The translations under genes were made by a program, and so were the position numbers. The notes beneath the pieces are model-generated. The model was not told where the DNA came from. It was given only the letters and a program-made list of their open reading frames with translations, and made no database searches. DNA of 64,000 nucleotides from Bacteroidota bacterium (GTDB lineage: Bacteria > Bacteroidota > Bacteroidia > B-17B0 > Aurantibacillaceae), in NCBI GenBank assembly GCA_025362395.1, contig JANYGK010000011.1, positions 1-64,000 of the forward strand, read 5' to 3'. Shown here piece by piece: positions 1-10,050 of this stretch (the stretch's first letter is position 1; each line of letters starts with the position of its first letter).

Positions 1-1793
1 TTCTCCTGGCGTTTACGCTCTGTCTCATCCAACAAAACTTTAAGCATGCGTATAGATCCCGGAGTGATTTCAACATACTCATCGATTTGAATATATTCCA
101 TCGCTTCTTCTAATGAAAAATTAATTTTCGGTGCGATTCTCATTTTATCATCCGTACCGGATGCACGCATGTTGGTTAATTTTTTCTCTTTGGTAATATT
201 TACAACGATATCATCCTGGCGGTTGTTTTCACCAATCACTTGTCCGGTGTAGATCGGTTCACCCGGATCAACGAAAAATTTACCGCGATCCTGTAATTTA
301 TCAATAGAATACGCTACTGCCGTTCCTTTATCTTTACTGATTAATACACCTGCAATACGACTGGGGATTGGCCCTTTCCAAGGCTCGTAATCTTTAAAAC
401 GGTGAGCCATAATAGCCTCGCCCGCTGTAGCTGTTAATACATTGTTACGTAAGCCGATAATGCCACGGGCAGGAATTTCGAACTCAATATGAGTTAAATC
501 TCCTTTAGCTTCCATCAGCATTAAATTACCTTTACGTTGTGTTACCAGGTCAATTACTTTTGAAGCTGATTCCTGGGGAACATCAACCGTTAACACTTCA
601 ATCGGCTCACATTTTTTACCGTCAATTTCTTTAACAATAACCTGCGGCTGACCTAATTGTAACTCATACCCTTCACGGCGCATGGTTTCAATTAAAACTG
701 ATAAATGGAGAATACCACGACCGAATACTAAATAAGAATCCGGTGAAGCAGTTTCTTCCACACGCATTGCTAAATTTTTCTCTAATTCTTTATATAAACG
801 ATCACGTAAGTGACGGGATGTTACAAATTTACCGTCTTTACCGAAGAAGGGAGAGTTGTTAATCGTAAACAACATACTCATCGTAGGCTCATCAATTTTC
901 ATGGTTGGCATTCCTTCCGGATTTTCAAAATCGGCCACAGTATCACCGATTTCAAAACCTTCAATTCCAGTAAATGCACAGATATCGCCTGTTTGAACTT
1001 CGGTAACTTTAACTTTACCTAAACCTTCAAACACATACAATTCTTTAATACGGGATTTCTGAATCCTGCCATCACGTTTTACAACGCTTACCGGCATGTT
1101 TTCTTTAATAATGCCACGGAATACACGACCCACGGCAATACGGCCGATAAACGAAGAGTAATCCAATGATGTAATTTGAATTTGTAACGTTCCAACGCGC
1201 TCAGGAGCTGTAGGAATGTTTTCTAAAATAGTATCTAATAAATAGGTTACATCCGTAGTTGGTGTTTTGTAATCAGCACCCATCCAACCGTTTTTACTCG
1301 ACCCGAATACCGTCGGAAAGTTTAATTGGTCTTCTGAAGCATCTAAGTTAAAGAACAAGTCAAATACTTGATCATGGACTTCATCAGGACGACAATTTGG
1401 CTTATCCACTTTATTGATCACAACAATCGCTTTTTTACCTGCTGCAATGGCTTTTTGTGTTACGAAACGCGTTTGAGGCATAGGGCCTTCAAAAGCATCC
1501 ACTAATAAAATAACGCCATCGGCCATATTTAATGTACGTTCAACCTCGCCTCCAAAGTCCGCGTGACCCGGTGTATCAATAATGTTGATTTTTGTGCCTT
1601 TGTACATAACAGAAACGTTTTTAGCCAAAATGGTAATACCACGTTCACGCTCTAAATCGTTATTATCAAGGATTAATTCTCCTGATGCTTGATTTTCTCT
1701 GAATAAATTACATTGATGTAAAATTTTATCCACTAAGGTTGTTTTGCCGTGATCGACATGGGCAATGATGGCAATGTTTCTAATTTCTGACAT
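1..1793 (-). CDS. typA: GTP-binding translational GTPase TypA/BipA (partial, C-terminus beyond window)
   Basis: Reverse-strand translation from ATG at 1793 reads MSEIRNIAIIAHVDHGKTTLVDKILHQ...ERERGITILAKN...DTPGHADFGGEVERTL...NKVDKPNCRPDEV; G1-G4 motifs of the translational GTPase family with the TypA pattern. Not in the ORF track because the frame is open at the window edge. Confidence 0.95.
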   Translation of the reverse strand, partial: MSEIRNIAIIAHVDHGKTTLVDKILHQCNLFRENQASGELILDNNDLERERGITILAKNVSVMYKGTKINIIDTPGHADFGGEVERTLNMADGVILLVDAFEGPMPQTRFVTQKAIAAGKKAIVVINKVDKPNCRPDEVHDQVFDLFFNLDASEDQLNFPTVFGSSKNGWMGADYKTPTTDVTYLLDTILENIPTAPERVGTLQIQITSLDYSSFIGRIAVGRVFRGIIKENMPVSVVKRDGRIQKSRIKELYVFEGLGKVKVTEVQTGDICAFTGIEGFEIGDTVADFENPEGMPTMKIDEPTMSMLFTINNSPFFGKDGKFVTSRHLRDRLYKELEKNLAMRVEETASPDSYLVFGRGILHLSVLIETMRREGYELQLGQPQVIVKEIDGKKCEPIEVLTVDVPQESASKVIDLVTQRKGNLMLMEAKGDLTHIEFEIPARGIIGLRNNVLTATAGEAIMAHRFKDYEPWKGPIPSRIAGVLISKDKGTAVAYSIDKLQDRGKFFVDPGEPIYTGQVIGENNRQDDIVVNITKEKKLTNMRASGTDDKMRIAPKINFSLEEAMEYIQIDEYVEITPGSIRMLKVLLDETERKRQE

Positions 1794-1941
1794 GGTATAT
1801 TTTAATAAGGGCGCAAAAGTACTAAATTTTACGTAAAAAACCAATTTATCTCATTGAAAATGTTGACTTTGGCATTAAATAATCGTTAATAAAGCAGTTT
1901 TTGTTCTGAATTTTAAGAATTGCCGGTTTTACAAAATTGTT

Positions 1942-4083
1942 ATGTTTAATTTTGAATACTTAGTTTACGATTTGGCTTCCATAAAATATATAAGTTTATT
2001 TACTTTAATCATGATCGGCCTGATCATTTTTTCATGTCATATCCCGGAGGGAAATAAAACGCAAATTTCAGTAACAAAAAAAGACACTTTGCTTTATTTG
2101 AATCATTCCGATTCGGCAAAATACGTGGGTATAAACACCTGTAAGCTCTGTCACCAAAGCATTTACAACAGTTTTATAAAAACAGGCATGGGTAAATCGT
2201 TTGATATTGCCACTAAGCAAAAGTCTGCAGGAGACTACCATACCTCGGTGGTGCATGATAAGGTAGGCGATTTTTATTACAAAGCATTTTGGCAAAATGA
2301 CAGTCTGCGTTTTTTAGAATACCAGTTAAAAGGAAAAGATACCATTTACAAAAGGCAGGAAACAGTTAATTACATTATAGGTTCAGGGCAACATACTAAT
2401 TCGCACATACAATCCATTAACGGGTATTTGAATCAAATGCCGATGACATTTTACACTCAAAAAAAACAATGGGACCTGCCGCCGGGTTTTGAAGACGGAC
2501 ATAACAGCCGTTTTATGCGCAAGATAGGATTGGAATGTATGAGCTGCCATAATTCCTACCCTGATTTTGTATTGGGATCGGAAAATAAATACAACTCCAT
2601 AGAAAAAGGGATTGGCTGCGAACGTTGTCATGGACCCGGAAGCATACATGTGGCTCAACGCCAAACAGGAAGCAAAATTGATACGGCCAACTATATTGAT
2701 TACAGTATTGTGAACCCGGCTAAGCTAAGTATTGACAGGCAGTTTGATGTATGCCAAAGATGCCATTTACAAGGTAACACTGTTTTAAAAGACGGGAAAT
2801 CGTTTTATGATTTTAAACCGGGAATGGTATTAAGCGATTATATGACAGTGTTTTTACCGAAGTATAAAAACGCGGATGATGAATTTATTATGGCTTCGCA
2901 TGCAGACCGGTTAAAGCAAAGCCAATGTTTTATTAAATCGATGGAGAAAGCAAAAGGTTCCCATTCTTTAAAGCCTTACCAAAATGCGATGACCTGCATT
3001 ACCTGCCACAACCCGCATGTGAGCGTTAAAGAAACCAACAAGGAAGTGTTTAATGATGCGTGTAGGAAGTGTCATTTGGGAGAGACTAAAGGGAGTAAAG
3101 AGACAGAAGGGATTAAAGGGAAAGAAGAGATTGCAGAGACAAAAGATAGAAGATTAAAGATTAAAGACAGTTTAAGTTTTGGATCTGAAATATTTTGCAG
3201 TAAAAAAGGCATTACTAAAACATCTAATTGCGTAAGTTGCCACATGCCCAATTCGGGCTCTATTGATATACCTCACGTAACGGTGCATGATCATTATATT
3301 CGCAAACCTTTGAATAAAAAAGAAAAGCAAGGCATTAAGGAGTTTATTGGATTGTATGCGATCAATGAAAAAAGTCCGACACCTTTTATAAAGGCAAAAG
3401 CCTATTTAAATCAGTACGATAAATTTGACAGTAAGCCTTACTACCTTGACAGTGCCGCGTTTTACTTAAAGGATAAACCTGAAATAAACCTGAAAACAAA
3501 TATTGAATTGTTAGTGCAACTGAATTTTACAAAAAATAATTTTAATCAAATCATTATTTACACGAATGCGTTAAGCGATACTTACTTATTAAATACAAAG
3601 CTGGTAACAATATCCTATTCAAATGATAACGCTTGGACCTGTTACCGGATAGGTGAGGCTTTATATAAAACAGGTAACGTTCCGCGGGCGACCGTTTATT
3701 TTAAAAAAGCAGTTAACCTTGCGCCTTTTGTATTAGATTTTAAAAATAAACTGGGATCTGCTTATGCATCAAACAATGATTTAAAGGAAGCCGAGAACCT
3801 GTATAATGAGATCTTAAAAGAAAATCCGAAACACGTTTCCGCATTAACCAATTTAGGGTATGTGAAATTGGCAGAAGGTAGGCCGCAAGAAGCTGAAGCC
3901 CTATATACAAAGGCTTTAAAACTTGATCCTGATTATGAGCCATTACTTCTAAATTTAGCCGGTTTATACGCTTATAAAAAAGATTTCAATACTTCAAAAA
4001 CTTATTTGGCACGCATTATTACTTTAAACCCCAATAATCAACAAGCTAAACAAGCATTAACGCAAATAAGCGGAATGCATTAA
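1942..4083 (+). CDS. Multiheme c-type cytochrome with C-terminal TPR repeats
   Basis: Seven CxxCH motifs (CKLCH, CMSCH, CERCH, CQRCH, CITCH, CRKCH, CVSCH) followed by TPR-like repeats; lipoprotein-like/hydrophobic N-terminus (IIFSCHIPEG). Confidence 0.85.
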   Translation: MFNFEYLVYDLASIKYISLFTLIMIGLIIFSCHIPEGNKTQISVTKKDTLLYLNHSDSAKYVGINTCKLCHQSIYNSFIKTGMGKSFDIATKQKSAGDYHTSVVHDKVGDFYYKAFWQNDSLRFLEYQLKGKDTIYKRQETVNYIIGSGQHTNSHIQSINGYLNQMPMTFYTQKKQWDLPPGFEDGHNSRFMRKIGLECMSCHNSYPDFVLGSENKYNSIEKGIGCERCHGPGSIHVAQRQTGSKIDTANYIDYSIVNPAKLSIDRQFDVCQRCHLQGNTVLKDGKSFYDFKPGMVLSDYMTVFLPKYKNADDEFIMASHADRLKQSQCFIKSMEKAKGSHSLKPYQNAMTCITCHNPHVSVKETNKEVFNDACRKCHLGETKGSKETEGIKGKEEIAETKDRRLKIKDSLSFGSEIFCSKKGITKTSNCVSCHMPNSGSIDIPHVTVHDHYIRKPLNKKEKQGIKEFIGLYAINEKSPTPFIKAKAYLNQYDKFDSKPYYLDSAAFYLKDKPEINLKTNIELLVQLNFTKNNFNQIIIYTNALSDTYLLNTKLVTISYSNDNAWTCYRIGEALYKTGNVPRATVYFKKAVNLAPFVLDFKNKLGSAYASNNDLKEAENLYNEILKENPKHVSALTNLGYVKLAEGRPQEAEALYTKALKLDPDYEPLLLNLAGLYAYKKDFNTSKTYLARIITLNPNNQQAKQALTQISGMH

Positions 4084-4093
4084 TACAATTTGT

Positions 4094-5149
4094 ATGTCTA
4101 TTATTAAATCCACAACGTATTCTGTTTATATCGGCGATAAAAGCTTTGACGCACTCAATAACTTTTTAAAGAAAAAAACATATTCAAGTTATTTTTTAAT
4201 TTGTGATGAACATACGTTTCAATATTGTTTGCCGAACCTTTTATTTAATTGCCCCATCCTTAATGAAGCGGAAATTATTGAATTGGAAAGCGGAGAACAG
4301 CATAAGCATTTGGAGACATGCATACAGGTATGGGGCGCTTTAACGGATTCGGGAGCCGATAAAAAAAGCTTAATTATAAATTTAGGCGGCGGTGTTATTA
4401 CGGACCTTGGCGGTTTTGTAGCATCAACTTTTAAACGCGGCATTGACTTTATAAATATTCCCACAACACTATTAAGCATGGTAGACGCAAGCGTTGGCGG
4501 AAAAACGGGAGTTGATTTTGAAGGTATAAAAAATCATATTGGCACTACCTATGAACCAAAAGGCGTTTATGTTAACCCGGTTTTTTTAGAAACGCTATCT
4601 GAAAGGCATATCAGGAACGGGTATGCTGAAATTATAAAAATTGCTTTAATTGCTGATCCGGCTTTTTGGAATGACATTAAACAATCATCTACGACTCCTC
4701 ACTTTTATTCCGAAGAATTAATTATACATGCCATTGAATTAAAAAATGCAATTGTAAAAAAAGACCTTTATGAAAATGATTTACGTAAATCACTTAATTT
4801 CGGGCACAGTGTAGGCCATGCCCTGGAAAGCTCTTTATTAAAGCTTAATAAGGATATTTTACACGGCGAAGCCATTGCTTTTGGCATGATCATAGAAAGC
4901 ATTATAGCTTATGAATTTAAGCGAATTACAAAGAAGGAATTAAATGAAATATGTAACTACATTAATTCTATTTACCCGAAAATTAAACTGAACAACGAAG
5001 TTAAAAAATGGATGTTTGAGTATATTTTTCACGATAAAAAAAATGATAACGGTTCATTAAACTTTGCCTTGCCTGATTCTATCGGCTATTATAAATTACA
5101 AGCAGGAATAAAAGATGAGCAGATCAAAGCTGCTATTGCCCGATATTAA
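4094..5149 (+). CDS. aroB: 3-dehydroquinate synthase
   Basis: NLGGGVITDLGGFVASTFKRGIDFINIPTTLLSMVDASVGGKTGVD and NFGHSVGHALE motifs typical of AroB. Confidence 0.95.
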   Translation: MSIIKSTTYSVYIGDKSFDALNNFLKKKTYSSYFLICDEHTFQYCLPNLLFNCPILNEAEIIELESGEQHKHLETCIQVWGALTDSGADKKSLIINLGGGVITDLGGFVASTFKRGIDFINIPTTLLSMVDASVGGKTGVDFEGIKNHIGTTYEPKGVYVNPVFLETLSERHIRNGYAEIIKIALIADPAFWNDIKQSSTTPHFYSEELIIHAIELKNAIVKKDLYENDLRKSLNFGHSVGHALESSLLKLNKDILHGEAIAFGMIIESIIAYEFKRITKKELNEICNYINSIYPKIKLNNEVKKWMFEYIFHDKKNDNGSLNFALPDSIGYYKLQAGIKDEQIKAAIARY

Positions 5150-7626
5150 TTAGTAATCAATTTAAAAACAGTTCGCCTGTTTTGCTTATGCTCCGCATCT
5201 GAGCAATCCACACCGTTTGCACAACGATTGGTTAAGTCTGTTTCACCCATGCCTTTTGCAATTAAACGTTTTTTATCTATTCCTTTAGATTGAATGTAAT
5301 CCACTACACTCATCGCTCTTTTTTGAGAAAGGTCTAAATTAAATTCATCACCGGCTACAGCATCTGTATGTGACTCTACCTGCAGCGTTAGTTTAGGATT
5401 TGCTTTTAACGCTTCAATGGCACGATCCATAATGGGTTCGGCTGATTTAGGAACTACAAAAGCGCCGGATTCGTAATAGATGTTTTCAATAATAGAGACT
5501 TCTTTTTTAGCTTTAATAGAAAATGTAAGGTTGTCCCATGGGTCGGGCTCTGTAATAGAACTCAGTTGTGTTCTTTCTAAATCCAATAGTTTATATTCAA
5601 AAAAGCCGGCGTCGTTCTTTGAAATTATTTTTAAGACCTGCCCTTTATAATCAAGAATAATAATTTTATTGGTATTAATTTTTTTTGCTTCTTCTATATC
5701 TATCTTAAATGAATAATTTTCGCCAGGTTTTAAATTGGTAAAATTAAAATAACCGTTCTCATCTGTTTTTTTGGTAATAACTTCGTTATTACTCTTAACC
5801 AGTTGTAACGCCACATTTGGCAACGGAACCTGTGTTCCCGATACTGCCATTAAGCGACCTGCTATATTGATCATTAAAGGCATATCGTCAATCGACATAA
5901 GGCTCATGGTTGAAGCATCAACCTGTAATAACTCGAACGCGAAGCTGTTTGGATTGTTTGCAGACTGCGCCGATTTCATAACCTGTTTACCGGTTTTATC
6001 AGCCAATATAAAACCGGTTTGTCTCAGCTTCACATCAGGCTCTTCCACTTGGATCAAATAGTCTTTATCCATGGGCAAATCTTCAAATCTAAAATAACCC
6101 TTACTGTCTGTTTTACCGGCATAAAATTCTTCCCCTCTTTCATTAGTTAAATAAATGGTTTTATTTATTAAAGGTTTACCGGAGCCGTCGTTACTTAAAA
6201 TGATCCCTTCAAGGCTGGCAATAGCCCTTGTTTCGCTCACAATACGACCTATTTTAATGGTTTTAGTTGTAGCGTTATTATAAATATCCGTTACGGTAAT
6301 ATCTACTTTTTTTAAATTTTCCGTTTGTAACGTAAATTTAAAATCAGGGTTAAGAGCTTCTTTATCGAATTCTTTTTCCAAGTCATTAACTACAATCGAT
6401 TTAACGGTGCTTTTATCTATAATTTGGCCTTCAATGATCAATGTAATTTGATTAACATAAATATTTGTGAAATTATTATAATCAATAGCAGGATAAGCAA
6501 TCTTTACCTGGGGAGGATCACTTTCTTTATTGGCAACATAGAACTTAGAGTCTGCCTGCCTTAATAAATTTTTAGCTTCATTGTTATTAGAATCTAGCTT
6601 TAAACAGGTTTTGAAATCTTTAATTGCATTTTTAAAATTACCGAGTTCCATCTCACATTGACCTTTATACAAATAGGTTAGCGGATTTTTTTCATCTAAT
6701 AAAGATGCTTTAGTGAAATCGCTGATGGCGCTTTGGTATTGACTTGTAGACCTATATACAATACCTCTTTGAAAAAAGAGTACAGGGCTTTTCCCGTTAA
6801 GCACAATTGCTTTATTAAGATTGCCGATAGAATTATTATGATCGGATTTCGCAAAATAAGATAAGCTGTTATAGTAATACACTTCAGCATTAGCCGGTTT
6901 AACGGTATCAGGAATGTCCAATGAAATAGCAATATCAAAATTTTGTATGGCTTCATCATAAGAACGTGTCGTATTTTGAAGCTTTCCAAGGTTTACATAA
7001 TAAGGTTTGTATTTTGGCAATGCTTTTAGGCGATTAAGCTCTCTTGTTTTTAAAATTACAATGGCTCTTTTGTATGACGTTAAAGCTGCTGTATTATCAT
7101 GTAAGCTGTCTTTCGCCAATGCTCTATAGTAATGGGACACATCGGTTAATTCGCCGTCATCTTTAGAATCTTCTTCAATAGCCAAATCTGCTTTTACAAC
7201 CGCTTTATTAAAATCCTTTAACATAATAAGGCAGTAAGCAGACCGTTGTAAACCGGGGACATTATCTTTATCAAAGGCTAGAAGTTTTTCTAAAATATCA
7301 TTTGCCTCTTTATATTTATTAAGCTTCATATAAAGGTCAACAATTTTAAGATGAAGGTCTTTATCTTTTTTTTCAAGTTCTAAACACACCGAAAAATCTT
7401 TTATGGCTAACTCAGGTTGGTTTGTCTTTTCGTAGCTAACGCCCCGGTTGTAAAACACATCAAAATCTTTAGGTATGATTGAAGTCAACTTTGAATAACC
7501 GGTAATAGCTAACTCATATTTTTTAAGTTTAAAGTCAGCATCTGCCTGTTTCTTAATAACTTTAGGCTCCTGTGCAAACGCACAAAAACACAACATCAAT
7601 AAAAAACATTGTAAGTAAAATTTCAT
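5146..7626 (-). CDS. OmpA-family outer-membrane protein with N-terminal TPRs and carboxypeptidase-regulatory-like domains
   Basis: Signal peptide, TPR array, two CRD-like beta domains, C-terminal OmpA peptidoglycan-binding motif (LQVESHTDAVAGDEFNLDLSQKRAMSVVDYIQSKGIDKKRLIAKGMGETDLTNRCANGVDCSDAEHKQNRRTVF). Confidence 0.85.
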   Translation of the reverse strand: MKFYLQCFLLMLCFCAFAQEPKVIKKQADADFKLKKYELAITGYSKLTSIIPKDFDVFYNRGVSYEKTNQPELAIKDFSVCLELEKKDKDLHLKIVDLYMKLNKYKEANDILEKLLAFDKDNVPGLQRSAYCLIMLKDFNKAVVKADLAIEEDSKDDGELTDVSHYYRALAKDSLHDNTAALTSYKRAIVILKTRELNRLKALPKYKPYYVNLGKLQNTTRSYDEAIQNFDIAISLDIPDTVKPANAEVYYYNSLSYFAKSDHNNSIGNLNKAIVLNGKSPVLFFQRGIVYRSTSQYQSAISDFTKASLLDEKNPLTYLYKGQCEMELGNFKNAIKDFKTCLKLDSNNNEAKNLLRQADSKFYVANKESDPPQVKIAYPAIDYNNFTNIYVNQITLIIEGQIIDKSTVKSIVVNDLEKEFDKEALNPDFKFTLQTENLKKVDITVTDIYNNATTKTIKIGRIVSETRAIASLEGIILSNDGSGKPLINKTIYLTNERGEEFYAGKTDSKGYFRFEDLPMDKDYLIQVEEPDVKLRQTGFILADKTGKQVMKSAQSANNPNSFAFELLQVDASTMSLMSIDDMPLMINIAGRLMAVSGTQVPLPNVALQLVKSNNEVITKKTDENGYFNFTNLKPGENYSFKIDIEEAKKINTNKIIILDYKGQVLKIISKNDAGFFEYKLLDLERTQLSSITEPDPWDNLTFSIKAKKEVSIIENIYYESGAFVVPKSAEPIMDRAIEALKANPKLTLQVESHTDAVAGDEFNLDLSQKRAMSVVDYIQSKGIDKKRLIAKGMGETDLTNRCANGVDCSDAEHKQNRRTVFKLITN

Positions 7627-7751
7627 TCGTCTTTAAATTTAGAAGATTAAATATACAAAAAAAATAAAAGTGATCTTTCTCCCTCTTTTAAAGGATATTG
7701 TTAAATCAATTAAGTGTATTATATTTATTGACAATAGTATTAATTTACTCT

Positions 7752-8402
7752 ATGAAATTACCAATAAGAAAAATAAATATTTTTATCCTTTGCTTGCTGT
7801 TAACAAGCAATCTTTTCTCACAGGTAAGTAGTTTTTCTGCAACGCCCCAAACAGCGGCAAATTGCTCATCCTGTTCTGGGGATACATGGACAGTTACACC
7901 ATATTATTACATTTTATATTCCACCGCAACAGCGCCTTCCAAAGATCTAAACTTAACAAACTTAGGGTTTAATATTCCTGTTAACGCAGTTATAAAAGGC
8001 ATCACATTAGCGATATCATCCTTTTCCTGTATGCCTGAGGAATATTATGATTCAGATGTAAAGCTTTTATTAAATAACATTCCATCCGGTTCAAATAAAG
8101 CTACTTTAAACAACTTTTTAGCTTATCCATCCTATAATAATATTTTATATGGAGATACAAACGACTTATGGAGTAATACGCTCACGCCGTCAATTGTAAA
8201 TGATATAAATTTTGGAGTAACTTTTAAGGTTATACATTCTGTTCCTTCCTCTTTCAGTTGCTTTCAATTAAATGGAACATTTTCAGCAATTGGGCCTGTT
8301 TCTTATTATCCGGTTATAACGGTTTATTATACATCTGCACCTACCAATAGTAATACGCCTGCTACAGGCATAGTCTCAAACTTCCAGTCCGGAAAAAATT
8401 AA
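7752..8402 (+). CDS. Secreted hypothetical protein, N-terminal part of a probable T9SS cargo (start moved to MKLPIRKINIFILCLL)
   Basis: Signal peptide MKLPIRKINIFILCLLLTSNLFSQ; frame ends just upstream of a T9SS sorting domain in another frame. Confidence 0.55.
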   Translation: MKLPIRKINIFILCLLLTSNLFSQVSSFSATPQTAANCSSCSGDTWTVTPYYYILYSTATAPSKDLNLTNLGFNIPVNAVIKGITLAISSFSCMPEEYYDSDVKLLLNNIPSGSNKATLNNFLAYPSYNNILYGDTNDLWSNTLTPSIVNDINFGVTFKVIHSVPSSFSCFQLNGTFSAIGPVSYYPVITVYYTSAPTNSNTPATGIVSNFQSGKN

Positions 8403-8424
8403 TGCTTTTTCTTTTGAGGGTAAA

Positions 8425-8646
8425 ATGTATGTAAATAACACTTCCTCAGAAATAATCGAAAATGCTAAAATAAAAATCTATAATTCAGTTGGAGAAATTA
8501 TTTATTTGGACGAAAAAACAATTGCTCCACAAGAAACTGAGTCTCTGTTAATAAATGCACCCGCTACAGGTTTTTATATTTTCACCCTAACAAGCAGTAA
8601 TGATAGATTAATTTATACAAAAAAAATATTTATAAACTCAGGTTAG
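8425..8646 (+). CDS. T9SS type A C-terminal sorting domain fragment
   Basis: KIKIYNSVGEIIYLDEKTIAPQETESLLINAPATGFYIFTLTSSNDRLIYTKKIFINSG has the typical T9SS C-terminal domain pattern; lacks its own signal peptide, so probably belongs to the upstream ORF. Confidence 0.6.
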   Translation: MYVNNTSSEIIENAKIKIYNSVGEIIYLDEKTIAPQETESLLINAPATGFYIFTLTSSNDRLIYTKKIFINSG

Positions 8647-8648
8647 AA

Positions 8649-9521
8649 TTATAAAATTTTATAGTTACGGTACTCTCCTGCTTTCCAACCGGTGGTTCTT
8701 TCAATGAACAACAAAAATTTATCTTTCGCACTTATTTTTATCTGCGATTTATCAAATTTAAAATTCCAATTTGCTGCATTTACCCTTGTCTGCATTACTT
8801 GTGGGTGGGTTTCTTTAAATTCTTCTAAACTGTCTATTTGCGAGTAATCAAACTCTTCAACCTCCGCTATATTTTTTTTCATCCACTCGTCGTCATGCCA
8901 CATCTTGTGAAAATTTTCCTGTTTTGCCTGCTGTGCTTTTGGCGACTTTACCCAGCCGTAATGGTAAATTTCTGCATTGATCGGTTTTACGTTTAGTTTG
9001 GAATTATCGGTTTTACGAAAGCCCTGCGCATCTTTATAAGAGCGGATACTTTTATTGTTTTTAATGATCCGGATTTCTTTTCTGTACCATCGGCGTGAAT
9101 TGCCAACGTAATTATATGTGCCGTAAAAATGAACGTAATTAAACAGCAAGCCGTCTACGTATTGATCATCTTTATATTGTTGCATGGCCTCTTTAATGCC
9201 GGCTAAATGTTTTTCATGAACACATTCGTCACTTTGTATGTAAAAACACCAATCGGTGTCGGCACTAATGGCATCAAATGCTTTATTGGTTTCAATAGCC
9301 AATACCTTCCCTCCCTGTCTTAAAGAATCGTCCCAAACAGTTTCAATGATCTTTATTTTAGGAGAATTAATGTTTTTGATGAGCTGTAAGGTCTCATCTT
9401 CACTATTGCCAACAGCTACCACAAACTCATCGCATACAGGCAAAATAGAAGTAATGGCTTCCACTACGGGGTAATCGTACTTAATAGCGTTGCGTATAAT
9501 GGTGAAACCGGTTACTTTCAT
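8649..9521 (-). CDS. Glycosyltransferase family 2-like protein
   Basis: MKVTGFTIIRNAIKYDYPVVEAITSILPVCDEFVVAVGNSEDETLQLI...DWCFYIQSDECVHE: GT-A fold N-terminus. Confidence 0.8.
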   Translation of the reverse strand: MKVTGFTIIRNAIKYDYPVVEAITSILPVCDEFVVAVGNSEDETLQLIKNINSPKIKIIETVWDDSLRQGGKVLAIETNKAFDAISADTDWCFYIQSDECVHEKHLAGIKEAMQQYKDDQYVDGLLFNYVHFYGTYNYVGNSRRWYRKEIRIIKNNKSIRSYKDAQGFRKTDNSKLNVKPINAEIYHYGWVKSPKAQQAKQENFHKMWHDDEWMKKNIAEVEEFDYSQIDSLEEFKETHPQVMQTRVNAANWNFKFDKSQIKISAKDKFLLFIERTTGWKAGEYRNYKIL

Positions 9522-9817
9522 TATAATGCTTGCTTTATTCTTTTAGAAGTTATAAAGTATAATAATGTTAATTTATCGGGCTCCAACTTAAAAAATACAG
9601 TATGTTGTTGATATGAAAAATAGTAGATGCCTTTGCTGTTTTTATAATTCACCTGCTTACCCGGAAATGTTTCCTGTTCACTTATTACAATAATTTTAGC
9701 TGTAATTATCCGAAGTTTTCTTATGTAATGTTGCAGATCCTCGATCGAGGTTATTTTATATTCCTGCCAATTTTTAAGCTGTTTTACGAAGCTTTTTGTT
9801 CTTGTTATTTTTCTCAT
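9521..9817 (-). CDS. RelE/ParE-like toxin of a type II toxin-antitoxin system
   Basis: MRKITRTKSFVKQLKNWQ... about 99 aa with the RelE/ParE size and C-terminal pattern (YFSYQQHTVFFKLEPDKLTLLYFITSKRIKQ); overlaps an upstream small antitoxin-like ORF. Confidence 0.55.
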   Translation of the reverse strand: MRKITRTKSFVKQLKNWQEYKITSIEDLQHYIRKLRIITAKIIVISEQETFPGKQVNYKNSKGIYYFSYQQHTVFFKLEPDKLTLLYFITSKRIKQAL

Positions 9818-10010
9818 AAAAATCAGCTTCAATTTCTTTTATTGTTTGCTCCATATCATTAATAAATTGCTGCTTATTTATATTGTTAACAGCCTTACTA
9901 TTTGATTTCTTTGAAGCAACCGGGCTTTCTGTTTTTACAAAGGAAAAATTATTTAATAATTCCATTATAAAATCAACCTTGCTGTCTTTTATGTCTATTA
10001 CAATTTTCAT
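9774..10010 (-). CDS. Antitoxin-like small protein
   Basis: 78 aa, charged/Lys-rich C-terminus, overlaps the start of the toxin-like ORF (operon architecture of type II TA). Confidence 0.5.
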   Translation of the reverse strand: MKIVIDIKDSKVDFIMELLNNFSFVKTESPVASKKSNSKAVNNINKQQFINDMEQTIKEIEADFYEKNNKNKKLRKTA

Positions 10011-10050
10011 TTAATTTTTGTACAGTAAATATACTAAAAATGGCTTAAAT

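Noticed and set aside
810-1022. 70-aa plus-strand ORF
   Set aside because: Lies antisense inside the typA coding region, which is clearly coding on the minus strand.
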